From positions 1 through 64,000 of the forward strand of contig JAGRPL010000009.1 in the NCBI GenBank assembly GCA_019449595.1: a stretch of DNA of 64,000 nt, given 5' to 3'. Positions 8,973 through 19,409 of the stretch are shown one piece after another. Numbering within the stretch: position 1 is the first letter of the stretch; each line of letters begins with the position of its first letter. This DNA comes from Rhodoferax sp. Lineage in GTDB: Bacteria > Pseudomonadota > Gammaproteobacteria > Burkholderiales > Burkholderiaceae_C. Both the position numbers and the translations under genes were made by a program. Under the pieces are notes generated by a model. It searched no databases. It had not been told where the DNA came from and worked only from the letters and a program-made list of their open reading frames with translations.

Positions 8973-9031
8973 TTTTTGAGCGACTGACCGATGCATGGCA
9001 AGGTCAGTGGCTTGAATCAAACAGGCGAAAA

Positions 9032-9059
9032 AAAAGCCGCTGAATTCACAGCGGCTTTT
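9032..9059. terminator. Bidirectional terminator between rimO and tRNA-Leu
   Basis: The stem AAAAGCCGCTG/CAGCGGCTTTT with a 6-base loop has an A-run on the left and a T-run on the right, so it can stop rimO transcripts on the plus strand and the tRNA-Leu transcript on the minus strand. Confidence 0.88.
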
Positions 9060-9080
9060 CATTATCTACATTACCATTGT

Positions 9081-9165
<85 letters not shown>

Positions 9166-9214
9166 ATCTCAGGAAAGAGAGAAGTATATCAAAGTTTTTA
9201 GCCAAACCAACGGA

Positions 9215-11479
9215 ATGTTGGATGAAATTGAAGGAATTGTTCAGGGCCATCGTGATGGCCATGGATTTGTGTCGCGCGACGATGGTGCGCCCGACGTTTA
9301 TTTGCCACCTAATGAAATGCGGGCGGTGCTGCACAAGGACCGCGTCAAGGTGCGTATCGTGCGCAGCGACCGCAAGGGTCGCCCGGAGGGGCGGGTTGTA
9401 GAAATCATTGAGCGATCCAGCCAACCCATCATCGGTCGCCTGCTTCAGGAGAGCGGAGTCTGGCTTGTGGCGCCGGAAGACAAGCGTTATGGCCAAGACG
9501 TGCTGATCCCCAAGGGGGCGACCAGCGTGGCCAAGGTGGGCCAGGTGGTGGTGGTTGAACTGGTCGAGCCGCCGGCGCTCTTTGGGCAGCCGGTGGGACG
9601 CATCAAGGAAGTGCTGGGGGAGGTGGACGACGCGGGCATGGAGATTGAAATCGCCGTTCGCAAGTACAGCGTGCCCCATGAGTTTTCCGAGGCCTGCGTT
9701 GCCTTAGCCCGCACGCTGCCGGACAAGGTGCGGCCCCAGGATTGTGAAAATCGCATCGATCTGACGGATGTGCCACTGGTCACGATTGACGGGGAAGATG
9801 CGCGCGACTTTGACGACGCGGTGTATTGCGAGCCGGCTTCCAAAGGCCGGGGCAAGTCCGCAGTCAAGGGGTGGCGCCTGTTGGTGGCCATTGCCGATGT
9901 CAGCCACTATGTGCAAACCGGGTCGGCCATTGACGTGGACGCGTACGACCGCGCAACCAGTGTCTATTTCCCGCGCCGGGTGATTCCCATGCTGCCGGAG
10001 AAGCTGTCCAACGGCTTGTGTTCACTGAATCCGGAGGTGGAGCGTCTGTGCATGGTGTGCGACATGTTCATCACTTCGGAAGGTGAAGTGGATGCCTACC
10101 AGTTTTATCCGGCTGTGATGTGGAGCCATGCACGCTTCACGTACACGGAAGTTGCGGCGATTCTGGGCAATACCCGGGGGCCGGAAGCCGCCAAGCGCAA
10201 GGACCGTGTCGATGACTTGCTCAATTTGCATGGGGTTTACCAGGCGTTGCTCAAATCGCGACTGAAACGGGGGGCGGTGGATTTTGACACCACGGAAACG
10301 CAAATCGTCTGTGACGAGAATGGGCGTATCGAAAAAATCGTGCCGCGCACCCGCAATGTGGCGCACCGTTTGATTGAGGAAGCCATGCTGGCGGCCAATG
10401 TCTGCAGTGCCGATTTCATTGCCCAGAGCAAGCATCCTGGACTGTTCCGCGTGCATGAGGGACCCACGCCGGAGAAGCAGGAGATCTTGCGCAATTACCT
10501 CAAGGCGACCGGCATCGGCATGACCATCAGCGACGATCCGTCTCCAGGGGAGTTTCAGGCAATTGCCGAGGCGACCAAAGATCGGCCCGATGCCCAGCAG
10601 ATCCATTCCATGTTGCTGCGTTCCATGCAGCAGGCGATCTATACCCCCGCCAACAGTGGACATTTCGGGTTGGCCTACGGGGCCTACACCCATTTCACCA
10701 GTCCCATTCGGCGCTATCCGGATTTGCTGGTTCACCGGGTCATCAAATCCATACTCGGCAAAACCCGGTACCAACTGCCTGCGTTGCCCACTCCCGGAGA
10801 AGCGCATGCCAAACTGTCGCGCAGACTCGAAAAGGGGCTGGCAGCTCGGGTGGGAGAGCCCGGGCAGAAACCGAAGAAGGTCAGCGCAGAAGGCATGGCG
10901 TGGCAGGCTGCAGGCTTGCATTGCAGCGCCAACGAGCGTCGGGCTGATGAAGCCAGCAGGGATGTTGAGGCCTGGCTGAAATGCAAGTACATGAAGGAGC
11001 ATTTGGGCGAGGAATACAGCGGCGTGGTGACGGCTGCAACCAGTTTTGGCGTGTTTGTTACGCTGGATGCCCTGTATGTGGAAGGGTTGGTGCACATCAC
11101 CGAGCTGGGGGGCGAGTATTTCCGCTTTGACGAAGCCCGGCAGGAGTTGCGGGGCGAAAGAACGGGCGCGCGCTATGCCATCGGGACCCGTGTGCGCATC
11201 CAGGTGAGCCGGGTTGATCTGGATGGTCGCAGGATCGACTTCCGGCTGGTACAGGAGGGAGAAGGACTGATCGGCCGGGCCATGGTGGAAAAAGGCGCGC
11301 AGCGGGAATCGAAAGCCCGTGCCGCGCCGGGCGGGCGGGGCGACGCCCCCATCGATGCCCGGTCGGCGTCTTTCAAGGCCGAATCCCGCAAGCGTGTCGC
11401 CAACAAGCCTGGTCGAACGTCCAAGGCACAAGACAAATCGTCGGCTTCACCGAAGAAGGCCGCGCGAAAACGGCGCTGA
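9215..11479 (+). CDS. rnr: Ribonuclease R
   Basis: A 754-residue RNase II-family 3'-5' exoribonuclease that degrades structured RNA. It has cold-shock domains at the N-terminus (IEGIVQGHRDGHGFVSRDDG), a catalytic RNB domain with the metal site DGEDARDFDDAVYCE, a C-terminal S1 domain (GVVTAATSFGVFVTLDALYV) and a basic Lys/Arg/Ser tail. Start ATG 9215 is chosen because an in-frame reading from 9077 would be translated through the antisense tRNA-Leu sequence. The ribosome site is weak. Confidence 0.94.
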   Translation: MLDEIEGIVQGHRDGHGFVSRDDGAPDVYLPPNEMRAVLHKDRVKVRIVRSDRKGRPEGRVVEIIERSSQPIIGRLLQESGVWLVAPEDKRYGQDVLIPKGATSVAKVGQVVVVELVEPPALFGQPVGRIKEVLGEVDDAGMEIEIAVRKYSVPHEFSEACVALARTLPDKVRPQDCENRIDLTDVPLVTIDGEDARDFDDAVYCEPASKGRGKSAVKGWRLLVAIADVSHYVQTGSAIDVDAYDRATSVYFPRRVIPMLPEKLSNGLCSLNPEVERLCMVCDMFITSEGEVDAYQFYPAVMWSHARFTYTEVAAILGNTRGPEAAKRKDRVDDLLNLHGVYQALLKSRLKRGAVDFDTTETQIVCDENGRIEKIVPRTRNVAHRLIEEAMLAANVCSADFIAQSKHPGLFRVHEGPTPEKQEILRNYLKATGIGMTISDDPSPGEFQAIAEATKDRPDAQQIHSMLLRSMQQAIYTPANSGHFGLAYGAYTHFTSPIRRYPDLLVHRVIKSILGKTRYQLPALPTPGEAHAKLSRRLEKGLAARVGEPGQKPKKVSAEGMAWQAAGLHCSANERRADEASRDVEAWLKCKYMKEHLGEEYSGVVTAATSFGVFVTLDALYVEGLVHITELGGEYFRFDEARQELRGERTGARYAIGTRVRIQVSRVDLDGRRIDFRLVQEGEGLIGRAMVEKGAQRESKARAAPGGRGDAPIDARSASFKAESRKRVANKPGRTSKAQDKSSASPKKAARKRR

Positions 11480-11539
11480 GAAACCGGTTCAAGCGGGCGC
11501 ATGGATGCTGCCCGCCGCCACAGGCCGCTTAGCGTGGGT

Positions 11540-13036
11540 TCACAGAGCCTGTGCCAAGCGTTGTGCGGTGAGGGTGGTGGCGGCGTTCCATCGGTCAGCA
11601 ACCTGGCCGTGCCGGAAAACTGCTGTGCAGGCGGCCTGAAAGGCATCGCCGCCAGTGGCGAGACCGGCGCCAATGAGTCCGGCCAGCACATCGCCAGTGC
11701 CTGCGGTTGCCAGGCGGGCGTTGCCGGTTGGGTTGATGCGAGGGCATGTGTTGGGAGCGGCGATTACTGTGCCCGAGCCTTTGAGTACGACCGTGCAGGC
11801 AAATTGATCCGCCAGAGATTGTGCCGCCTTGAGGCGGTTGGCTTGCACGTCCGTACTCGACAACCCCATCAGACGAGCGGCCTCCAGTGGGTGGGGGGTT
11901 AATATTGTGGGTCTTCCTTTGCGCAACACGAGTCGGTTCTGGAGTGACGCGTCTTCGGCAATGATGTTGAGCGCATCGGCATCCAGTACCAATCGGGCCG
12001 AGCGATCCAGGATATCGGGCAGATATGCGCGGATGGATGGACCACCACCACACCCCGCAACGACCGACATGGATTCGTAAGCCAATGCGGTTGGCGCGCG
12101 GAACATGAGTTCAGGCTGGCAGGGATTCAGTTGAAGGGGCTCTGGATCCAGCAACCCGACGTAGATGCGGCCCGCTCCGCCATGCAGTGCAGCCTTGGCT
12201 GCCAGCAGTGCGGCGCCGGTCATGCCGCAGGCGCCGCCGATAACGCCGACATCACCGTAGGTTCCCTTGTGCGTGTTGTGCGCGCGTGTCGCGGGAATGG
12301 GAAGCGTGTTCAGTTGTGCACATGCAGTGGCGGGCTCCGGGATGTCCAGGGAGTTGAACCAGATTTCGCCGCAAGCATCGCGCCCGGCTGCCGTGAACAG
12401 GCCTGGTTTCAGCGTCAGCAGGCTCAGGGTGAAGTCGGCCTTGACGTGCAAGGCACTTGCTGTGCCGGTCTCGGCATCCAGTCCAGAGGGGACATCGACC
12501 GCGATGACCGGTGCTTGCTTGGCATTGATGCGGTCAATCCAGGTTGCGTAGGGTTCCTCGAAGTTACGGAGGGAGCCTATGCCAAACAGGGCGTCAATGC
12601 ACAGATCGTAGGCGTCGGGCACACGATCCGCAAAAGCAACGCCCGCATTCACCGCCCCCTGACGGGCTGCAGCGGCATCTGCGGGGAGTGGTGTCGTACT
12701 GACAAGACTGGTCACGACAGGGTGCTTGCCCCATTGTTTCAGGTGTTTTGCAGCCTCGTATCCATCGCCACCGTTGTTTCCGGGACCACAGGGAATCCAG
12801 ATGATCTGGGCGTGGGGGGCCGTCGCCAGTGCAAAGCGGGCCAGCGCCAGTCCAGCCCGTTGCATCAGTGCGTGCGGAGGAAGACTTCCGGCCGCGGAAC
12901 CCTCCAGCACCCGTGCCTCACGGTTGCTGAAGAGCAGTTTGGCGGTGACCGGGACGATGCCGTCAGCACCAAGAATACGCTCAGAATTCGTAGACGTCTC
13001 CTTCGCGCGCCAGGCGGATGTCCATCCCGTTGGCAA
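11540..13036 (-). CDS. nnr: Bifunctional NAD(P)H-hydrate epimerase / ADP-dependent dehydratase
   Basis: Up to 498 residues. The N-terminal YjeF_N epimerase half carries CGPGNNGGDGYEAAKHL; the C-terminal ADP/ATP-dependent dehydratase half carries KGRPTILTPHP and TAGTGDVLAGLIGAGLA. Together they repair hydrated NADH and NADPH. The only ATG is at 13036, which overlaps the upstream MBL-fold gene by 56 bases. The first 30 residues lack family similarity, so a non-ATG start further in is possible. It converges on rnr. Confidence 0.9.
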   Translation of the reverse strand: MPTGWTSAWRAKETSTNSERILGADGIVPVTAKLLFSNREARVLEGSAAGSLPPHALMQRAGLALARFALATAPHAQIIWIPCGPGNNGGDGYEAAKHLKQWGKHPVVTSLVSTTPLPADAAAARQGAVNAGVAFADRVPDAYDLCIDALFGIGSLRNFEEPYATWIDRINAKQAPVIAVDVPSGLDAETGTASALHVKADFTLSLLTLKPGLFTAAGRDACGEIWFNSLDIPEPATACAQLNTLPIPATRAHNTHKGTYGDVGVIGGACGMTGAALLAAKAALHGGAGRIYVGLLDPEPLQLNPCQPELMFRAPTALAYESMSVVAGCGGGPSIRAYLPDILDRSARLVLDADALNIIAEDASLQNRLVLRKGRPTILTPHPLEAARLMGLSSTDVQANRLKAAQSLADQFACTVVLKGSGTVIAAPNTCPRINPTGNARLATAGTGDVLAGLIGAGLATGGDAFQAACTAVFRHGQVADRWNAATTLTAQRLAQAL

Positions 13037-13868
13037 GCGATGCGTTGCTTTCTAGTGCCGCATGAAATGCATCTTCCAGGGCGTCGTCGCTGCGGGTGGG
13101 TTCATGGTGTGTGCAAAACAGGACCTTGGCATCCGCCGCGCGGGCGAGCGCGATGCTGGAGCTGAAGGTGCCGTGCCCCCAGCCTTTTTTCAATGGATAT
13201 TCCGTGTCGGTATAGGAGCTGTCAGCGATGAATACGTCCACGCCACGGACGGCATCCTGGATGGCTTTGATTTTGTCGTCGACAAATACCTGGTATTCGT
13301 CGTAACCCTCATCTCTGGGTTCGTAGATGTTGTACGGCGGCTCATGGTCACCGGTAAAAAACACCGATTTTCCGTTGCATTCAATGCGATAGCCGAAGTC
13401 GATCACCGGGTGGTTCAGGAGGTAAGGGGTGACGGTTGCCGACCCGACCTGAATGGTCTGCTCTGGTGTCAATGTGACGTATTCAATGCGTGCTTTCATT
13501 TCCGCTTCACGGACTGGAAAGTAGCTGTATTGCAGTTGAACGGACATAACTTGTTCAATGCCTTTTCCCGAAACAGGATCAAACCCCCCGTGCAGCCGTA
13601 ACGTGTTGCCCGGGATGAAATTGGGAATGAAGAACGGCAGGCCCTGGATGTGATCCCAGTGGGAGTGGGTGATCAGCACGTTGGCGGAAACGGGTAGTTC
13701 AGCCAGCAGGGTTTGGGAGAGGGGGAAAATCCCGGTTCCCGCATCCAGAATGATGAGTTCGTTATTGTCGGTGCGGATTTCTATGCAGGTCGTGTTTCCA
13801 CCGTACCGCACCGTATTGGGTCCCGGAGAAGGTATGGAACCGCGTACTCCCCAAAACCTGACCTTCAT
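12981..13868 (-). CDS. MBL-fold metallo-hydrolase
   Basis: A 295-residue metallo-beta-lactamase-fold enzyme starting MKVRFWGVRGSIPSPG. The zinc motif HSHWDH near residue 80, a GDHEPP segment and a late HHEPTRSDD give the metal ligands of the phosphodiesterase/RNase Z-like branch. The substrate is not known; relatives hydrolyse cyclic nucleotides or other phosphodiesters. Start 13868 is chosen over 13904 because the family begins at MKVRFWGVRG. Its end overlaps nnr, implying coupled transcription. Confidence 0.88.
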   Translation of the reverse strand: MKVRFWGVRGSIPSPGPNTVRYGGNTTCIEIRTDNNELIILDAGTGIFPLSQTLLAELPVSANVLITHSHWDHIQGLPFFIPNFIPGNTLRLHGGFDPVSGKGIEQVMSVQLQYSYFPVREAEMKARIEYVTLTPEQTIQVGSATVTPYLLNHPVIDFGYRIECNGKSVFFTGDHEPPYNIYEPRDEGYDEYQVFVDDKIKAIQDAVRGVDVFIADSSYTDTEYPLKKGWGHGTFSSSIALARAADAKVLFCTHHEPTRSDDALEDAFHAALESNASLANGMDIRLAREGDVYEF

Positions 13869-14007
13869 GGTGTTTCTTTCCGTCGCGTACAAAAAATGCC
13901 ACAAAGCTGCAATCTAGCATTTCTGGGGCAGGGTTTGGGGAACTTGGACGAATAACTTCGTCGCAGGCGTATTGTGTCAACACATGCGCCAATAGAAAAG
14001 TCCTACG

Positions 14008-15261
14008 TCAGCCCGGGCGACGGTCTGCGCGCAAGTGCTCTGTGCCGACGGCAGGGGCTTTTTTCATGATCAGATCGGCCAAAACCCGGGCGGCTCCGCT
14101 AGACAGGCCCCAGCCATGCGGGCCGTGTCCCAAATTCAGCCATACACCAGGGATTTCGCTGGCGCCAATCACGGGCAGGCCGTCAAAGGTAATGTTTCTG
14201 GAGCCTTTCCAGATCTGTGTTCCAGAAGGGTAATGCGCTGCACCGGGGAAATGGTTCTGCAAGGCCTTGTACAGGCTCTGTACTGCTTTGGGGTCCTGGG
14301 TTGCCGGATTGCCACCCAGCTCTGCACCGCCGGAAACCCGAATTCGGTTACCCAGACGGGTGATCACGATTCCGGAGTTCATATCCGTTACGGCGCTTCT
14401 CGGGGCATTCAGGGGTTCGCGAATAGCCGCACTCAGGGTGTAGCCGGATATAGAAGCGATTGGAAGCCGAATTTTGAGTGGCGCCAGTGCAGGATGCGAG
14501 GGTCCACCCGTGCAAATTACAACGTTGTCATAGGTGCGTGCTACCGGATCCCCGTGGATTGCGACCGCCAGATTGGGTGTGACTTCAATATGGGAAGCGG
14601 TTGTGTTGAACGCGAACCGGACCCCCATTTTCTGAGCTGCGTTCTTGAGCAGCAGTGCGTATTGACGGCAGTTGCCTACCTCATCGTTTGGAAAGTGGAT
14701 CGCGGAATGCAGAGTTTCCGTGTTTTGCAGGGCGGGTTCAATTTTTTTGGCATCTTCCGGCTGAATTTCCAGGAATGCAACGCCCGCCTCCTTGAGTGCC
14801 GCCAGGCGGGGCTGGAGGGTTTTGTGCGCCGCCTCAGAGTGAATCAGGTGCAGCTGTCCCGTGCTGCGTTCATATTCCAGTTGTGCCGCGGCAGCAATTT
14901 GGTGCATTCGGTCCTGACTGTACGCATACAAGTGCTGCAGGCAGTCGCGGTTGGCCAAAAAAGTATCGGACTGGCCCGCGTGACTCCATTGCCAGAGCCA
15001 GCGCAGTTCCGGGCTTGAAATTTTGCGCTTCCAGGCCACCTGGCCCAATGAACGGAAGAAATGCAGTGCGGAAGTGACTGGCCATGCGGGCATGGACAGG
15101 GGAAGCATCCCGCTTGGGGCCACCAGCCCCGCATTGGCGAAACTTGCGCTTTCGGCGGCGGCGCCTGTTTTTTCAAGCACGGTCACTTCGTGCCCGTCGC
15201 AAGCCAGTTCATAGGCCGTAGTAATGCCGATAATCCCGGCGCCAATGACGGCGATCTTCAT
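14008..15261 (-). CDS. dadA: D-amino acid dehydrogenase (FAD-dependent)
   Basis: A 417-residue DAO-family flavoenzyme. The N-terminal GAGIIGITTAYEL (residues 7-19) is the Rossmann FAD loop; SFANAGLVAPSGMLPLSMP and a late NLGHGPHGWGLSSGAARVLADL match the DadA family. DadA oxidises D-amino acids to 2-oxo acids and feeds electrons to the respiratory chain. Transcribed away from rpsB. Related glycine/sarcosine oxidases share the fold, so the substrate is likely rather than proven. Confidence 0.87.
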   Translation of the reverse strand: MKIAVIGAGIIGITTAYELACDGHEVTVLEKTGAAAESASFANAGLVAPSGMLPLSMPAWPVTSALHFFRSLGQVAWKRKISSPELRWLWQWSHAGQSDTFLANRDCLQHLYAYSQDRMHQIAAAAQLEYERSTGQLHLIHSEAAHKTLQPRLAALKEAGVAFLEIQPEDAKKIEPALQNTETLHSAIHFPNDEVGNCRQYALLLKNAAQKMGVRFAFNTTASHIEVTPNLAVAIHGDPVARTYDNVVICTGGPSHPALAPLKIRLPIASISGYTLSAAIREPLNAPRSAVTDMNSGIVITRLGNRIRVSGGAELGGNPATQDPKAVQSLYKALQNHFPGAAHYPSGTQIWKGSRNITFDGLPVIGASEIPGVWLNLGHGPHGWGLSSGAARVLADLIMKKAPAVGTEHLRADRRPG

Positions 15262-15335
15262 GGAAACCTTAAATTCTGGGGAGCTGTAGCCGAAGCGGGC
15301 ATTATAGGGAGCAAGAGCGGTGTTTTCCCCCGTCG

Positions 15336-15344
15336 TGCTATACT
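15336..15344 (+). promoter_or_regulatory. Extended -10 promoter upstream of rpsB
   Basis: TGCTATACT is an extended -10 element 145 bases before rpsB, implying a leader of about 135 bases. It matches the tRNA-Val promoter at 6831 in eight of nine bases. No clear -35 is seen. Long rpsB leaders are used for S2 autoregulation in other bacteria; no specific S2-binding fold was recognised here. Confidence 0.5.
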
Positions 15345-15489
15345 CTCAAGGCTTTGCATGGAGTGCTTTTGGCGCCTGCAATTCAATCGCAAACCGATCC
15401 CGCCAAGGTGTTGTCCGGTCGAGAAGAAAGTTCTTTTTCGACTGGGCAAAAAGCGGACCGGATTTTAGACCTAACCTTTGGAGTAATTT

Positions 15490-16242
15490 ATGGCAGTAAC
15501 AATGCGCGAAATGCTGGAAGCTGGCGTCCATTTCGGACACCAAACCCGCTTCTGGAACCCCAAGATGGCCCCGTTCATTTTTGGCCATCGCAACAAAATT
15601 CACATCATCAACCTGGAAAAATCGCTCCCGATGTTCCAGGAAGCGGCCAAGTTTGTCCGCCAGTTGTCTGCCAAGCGTGGAACCATCCTGATGGTGGGGA
15701 CCAAGCGCCAAGCGCGCGAAACGGTAGCGGCTGAGGCGCAACGCGCTGGCGTGCCTTTTGTGGACCAGCGTTGGTTGGGCGGTATGCTGACCAACTTCAA
15801 AACCGTCAAGACGTCGATCAAGCGTTTGAAGGAAATGAAGGTTCAGCAAGAAGCTGGCTTGGACAGCATGAGCAAGAAGGAGCAACTGATGTTTGCTCGC
15901 GAACTGGCGAAGCTGGAAAAGGACATTGGCGGCATTCAGGATATGGCCGCTTTGCCGGACGCAATTTTTGTTATCGACGTTGGCTACCACAAGATTGCCA
16001 TCGCTGAAGCGCGCAAGCTGGGTATTCCCCTGATTGGCGTGGTTGACTCCAACCACTCCCCGGAAGGCATTGACTACGTGATTCCGGGTAACGACGATTC
16101 CGCCAAGGCTGTGACCTTGTATGCCCGTGGCATTGCAGACGCAATCCTGGAAGGTCGTGCAAATGCTGTGGATGATGTCGTCAAGGCAGTTGCCGCCGAG
16201 AGCGAAGATGAGTTCGTTGAGGTGAACGAAGCCTCTGCTTGA
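15490..16242 (+). CDS. rpsB: 30S ribosomal protein S2 (uS2)
   Basis: A 250-residue S2 protein with the family opening [24 protein letters not shown] (shown here in part), the segment [10 protein letters not shown] and [20 protein letters not shown]. It binds the 30S head/body junction through S1. The gene leads the rpsB-tsf-pyrH-frr block; a terminator-like hairpin separates it from tsf. Confidence 0.97.
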   Translation: MAVTMREMLEAGVHFGHQTRFWNPKMAPFIFGHRNKIHIINLEKSLPMFQEAAKFVRQLSAKRGTILMVGTKRQARETVAAEAQRAGVPFVDQRWLGGMLTNFKTVKTSIKRLKEMKVQQEAGLDSMSKKEQLMFARELAKLEKDIGGIQDMAALPDAIFVIDVGYHKIAIAEARKLGIPLIGVVDSNHSPEGIDYVIPGNDDSAKAVTLYARGIADAILEGRANAVDDVVKAVAAESEDEFVEVNEASA

Positions 16243-16256
16243 GGTTTTTTCGCCCG

Positions 16257-16286
16257 AAAAAGGGGGCTTCGTGGCCCCTTTTTTTT
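16257..16286 (+). terminator. Attenuating terminator between rpsB and tsf
   Basis: GGGGC (16263-16267) pairs with GCCCC (16274-16278), extended outward by a G-T pair and an A-run facing a T-run of eight. It lies 14 bases after the rpsB stop. It probably stops part of the transcripts, keeping S2 above EF-Ts. Confidence 0.75.
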
Positions 16287-16326
16287 AGCCTTTATTAAAC
16301 TATTGAACTGATGACGGAGAAATAAG

Positions 16327-17250
16327 ATGGCTGCAATTACCGCAAGCATGGTTGCTGAACTGCGTGGAAAAACCGACGCACCGATGATGGAGTGCAAAAA
16401 GGCACTGACTGAAGCCGATGGCGACATGGCCAAAGCAGAAGAGTTGCTGCGTGTGAAGCTGGGTAGCAAGGCTGGCAAGGCCGCTGCGCGCATCACCGCT
16501 GAAGGCGTGGTGGCGACTTCCATGGACGGTACGGTGGGCTCCATGATTGAAGTCAACTGCGAAACCGATTTTGTAACCAAGAACGACAGCTTCCTGGCGT
16601 TGGCCAATGCGGCGGCTGCTTTGATTGCCAAGCACAATCCGGCGGATGTGGCCGCACTGAGCGCACTCGAGTATTCCCAGGATGGATTTGGTCCCACGCT
16701 GGAAGATGTTCGCAAAGGACTGATCGGAAAAATCGGTGAGAACATGACTTTCCGCCGTTTCAAGCGTTTCGCATCGGGCGCCAAACTGGCGTCTTATCTG
16801 CACGGTACCCGTATTGGCGTGGTCGTGGAGTTCGAAGGTGATGATGTCGCTGCCAAGGATGTGGCGATGCACGTCGCCGCCATGAAACCGGTAGCCTTGT
16901 CCAGCAACGATGTTCCTGCTGAGTTGGTGGAGCGCGAGCGTTCGGTTGCTGCCGCAAAGGCCGCTGAGGATGCGGCGGTCGCTACGGCCGCGGGCAAGCC
17001 CGTCCAATCCGCTGACATTGTTGCCAAGCGTATTGAAGGTGGCGTGCAGAAGTACCTGAAAGAAGTCTCGCTTTTCAACCAGCCTTTTGTCAAGAATGAC
17101 AAGCAAACGGTTGAGCAGATGCTCAAGGCCGTTGGTACCACTGTCAAGGGTTTCACCCTCTATGTGGTGGGTGAAGGCATCGAGAAGAAGGTTGACGATT
17201 TCGCTGCCGAAGTCGCAGCCCAGGTTGCTGCTGCAAAGCAGACGGCTTGA
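16327..17250 (+). CDS. tsf: Elongation factor Ts
   Basis: A 307-residue EF-Ts, the guanine nucleotide exchange factor of EF-Tu. It opens [20 protein letters not shown] (UBA-like N-domain) and has the EF-Tu contact TDFVTKND near residues 79-86. A GGAG ribosome site stands 7 bases before the ATG. It is paired with rpsB as in most bacteria. Confidence 0.97.
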   Translation: MAAITASMVAELRGKTDAPMMECKKALTEADGDMAKAEELLRVKLGSKAGKAAARITAEGVVATSMDGTVGSMIEVNCETDFVTKNDSFLALANAAAALIAKHNPADVAALSALEYSQDGFGPTLEDVRKGLIGKIGENMTFRRFKRFASGAKLASYLHGTRIGVVVEFEGDDVAAKDVAMHVAAMKPVALSSNDVPAELVERERSVAAAKAAEDAAVATAAGKPVQSADIVAKRIEGGVQKYLKEVSLFNQPFVKNDKQTVEQMLKAVGTTVKGFTLYVVGEGIEKKVDDFAAEVAAQVAAAKQTA

Positions 17251-17304
17251 TCACGGGCCAACCAGAAAGATCCACATCCACCTATGAACCACCGGGAGTC
17301 ATCC

Positions 17305-18027
17305 ATGCACCAAGATAAACCCGCATACAAGCGAATTTTGCTGAAGCTGTCGGGCGAAGCTTTGATGGGTGACGACCAATTTGGCATCAATCGCGACACG
17401 ATTGTGCGCATGGTGGACGAAATTGCCGAGGTGACCCGTCTGGGTGTGGAGGTTGCGGTGGTCATCGGTGGCGGGAATATTTTCCGTGGTGTTGCTGGCG
17501 GCTCTGTCGGCATGGACCGGGCCACCGCTGATTACATGGGCATGCTGGCAACGGTCATGAACGCGCTGGCTTTGGGTGACACCATGAACAAGGCGGGACT
17601 GACCGCGCGCGTCATGTCGGCCATTGGAATTGAGCAGGTTGTCGAGCCCTATGTGCGTCCCAAGGCCTTGCAATACCTGGAAGAAGGCAAGGTTGTAATT
17701 TTTGCTGCCGGGACCGGCAACCCGTTTTTCACCACGGATACGGCAGCAGCGCTGCGTGGTGCTGAAATCGGTGCCGAAATAGTGCTCAAGGCAACGAAGG
17801 TGGATGGCGTTTACACGGCCGATCCCAAAAAAGACGCCGCCGCCATTCGCTACGCAAAAATCACGTTCGATGATGCAATGTCGCAAAACCTGGGAATCAT
17901 GGACGCCGCCGCTTTTGCGCTGTGCCGGGACCAGAAGCTTCCGATCAAGGTGTTTTCCATCTTCAAGCATGGTGCACTCAAGCGTGTGATCATGGGCGAG
18001 GACGAGGGCACGTTGGTACACGTGTGA
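17305..18027 (+). CDS. pyrH: Uridylate kinase (UMP kinase)
   Basis: A 240-residue bacterial UMP kinase of the amino acid kinase fold that phosphorylates UMP to [17 protein letters not shown] is the N-terminal phosphate loop, [13 protein letters not shown] binds phosphate, and [13 protein letters not shown] contacts ATP. ATG 17305 is preferred over 17284 because GGGAG lies 6 bases upstream and the length then fits the family. Confidence 0.95.
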   Translation: MHQDKPAYKRILLKLSGEALMGDDQFGINRDTIVRMVDEIAEVTRLGVEVAVVIGGGNIFRGVAGGSVGMDRATADYMGMLATVMNALALGDTMNKAGLTARVMSAIGIEQVVEPYVRPKALQYLEEGKVVIFAAGTGNPFFTTDTAAALRGAEIGAEIVLKATKVDGVYTADPKKDAAAIRYAKITFDDAMSQNLGIMDAAAFALCRDQKLPIKVFSIFKHGALKRVIMGEDEGTLVHV

Positions 18028-18072
18028 AGCTTGCCTGCAATGGTGCCGGCTTTGACGACTCGAGGATGAACT

Positions 18073-18633
18073 ATGGCGATCAATGAAATTAAAGCGACCC
18101 TGGAAGGCAAGATGGACCAGTCCATCGCAGCCCTCAAGCACAATCTGACAAAAATCCGCACCGGGCGAGCCAATCCCGCTTTGCTGGACACCGTACAGGT
18201 GGATTACTACGGCTCTCTCGTTCCCATCAGCCAGGTGGCCAATTTGTCCCTGCTGGATGCCCGGACCATTAGCGTGCAGCCGTGGGAAAAGGGAATGGGT
18301 GCCAAGATCGAGAAAGCCATTCGGGACAGCGACCTGGGTTTGAACCCTTCCAGCATGGGTGATTTGATTCGCGTGCCTTTGCCAGCCATGACTGAGGAGC
18401 GCCGGCGCGAGCTGACCAAAGTGGTGCGTGGCGAGGGGGAAAGTTCCAAGATCGCCATTCGTAACCTGCGGCGGGACGCCAACGAAGCGGTGAAGAAGCT
18501 GGTTAAGGAAAAACTTGCCTCCGAGGACGATCAGAAGCGTTCGGAGGCCGACATCCAGAAACTGACAGACCGGCACATCACCGAAGTGGACCGCTTGGTG
18601 GCATCCAAAGAGCAAGAGATCATGGCGGTTTGA
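18073..18633 (+). CDS. frr: Ribosome recycling factor
   Basis: A 186-residue recycling factor that splits post-termination ribosomes with EF-G. It matches family length and has the typical [13 protein letters not shown] and [18 protein letters not shown] segments of the three-helix domain. Ribosome site GAGGA precedes the ATG. It lies 45 bases behind pyrH, ahead of uppS. Confidence 0.97.
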   Translation: MAINEIKATLEGKMDQSIAALKHNLTKIRTGRANPALLDTVQVDYYGSLVPISQVANLSLLDARTISVQPWEKGMGAKIEKAIRDSDLGLNPSSMGDLIRVPLPAMTEERRRELTKVVRGEGESSKIAIRNLRRDANEAVKKLVKEKLASEDDQKRSEADIQKLTDRHITEVDRLVASKEQEIMAV

Positions 18634-18670
18634 CGTCGGTTTTTGCCGCGTTTGAATTGAGCCGATAGAT

Positions 18671-19396
18671 ATGGCCGAACAGGTTGCCGTACCGCGCCAT
18701 ATCGCCATCGTCATGGATGGAAATGGGCGCTGGGCTTCACGCCGGTTTTTGCCGCGCATTGCCGGTCATAAGCAGGGTGTCGATGCCCTCAAGCGCATTG
18801 TCAAGGCCTGCGCGAGCAGGCATGTTCCCGTGCTGACAGTGTTCGCCTTTTCATCGGAAAACTGGAACCGTCCGGCCGAGGAAGTGTCGGGCTTGATGGA
18901 CATCCTGGCCCTGGCCCTGGCCCGGGAGGTGTCCCAGTTGCAGCGTGACGGTGTTCAGCTGCATTTTGTGGGGGACCGCGAGGCGTTGTCCGCGCGGGTC
19001 AGAAAGGGCCTGGAAGATGCAGAGGTTGCAACGGCTGGCAATTCCCTGTTGACGCTGAACGTCTGTTTCAATTACGGTGGGCGCTGGGACATTGCATCGG
19101 CCGCTGCGCGTCTCGCTGCGGCAGGAACACCCATTACGGAAGAAAGTCTGTCTGGCGCGCTCGCCCTGGCCCATTGTGCGGACCCAGATCTGGTGATCCG
19201 GACCGGCGGCGAGAAGAGGCTCAGCAATTTCCTGCTGTGGCAGGCGGCCTACTCGGAGCTGTGTTTCAGCGACGTTTTATGGCCGGACTTTGATGAGGCC
19301 GCCCTGGATGCCGCCTTGCAGGAATACGCGTCGCGTGAACGCCGATTCGGGCAGACTTCGCAGCAGATTGCCGAGAGCACGGAAACCCGGCGTTAA
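18671..19396 (+). CDS. uppS: Isoprenyl transferase (undecaprenyl diphosphate synthase)
   Basis: A 241-residue cis-prenyltransferase that condenses isopentenyl diphosphate to undecaprenyl diphosphate, the lipid carrier for peptidoglycan and LPS. The catalytic Asp is in IVMDGNGRWA (residues 13-22); FAFSSENWNRP and the substrate loop RTGGEKRLSNFLLWQ are present. The usual Ser of RTSGE is Gly here, a tolerated variation. Confidence 0.95.
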   Translation: MAEQVAVPRHIAIVMDGNGRWASRRFLPRIAGHKQGVDALKRIVKACASRHVPVLTVFAFSSENWNRPAEEVSGLMDILALALAREVSQLQRDGVQLHFVGDREALSARVRKGLEDAEVATAGNSLLTLNVCFNYGGRWDIASAAARLAAAGTPITEESLSGALALAHCADPDLVIRTGGEKRLSNFLLWQAAYSELCFSDVLWPDFDEAALDAALQEYASRERRFGQTSQQIAESTETRR

Positions 19397-19409
19397 CCAA
19401 GGACCTTTC

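Noticed and set aside
11498-11522. Hairpin between rnr and nnr
   Set aside because: GCGGGC/GCCCGC pairs, but the stem is bulged and there is no T-run on either strand, so it is not called a terminator.
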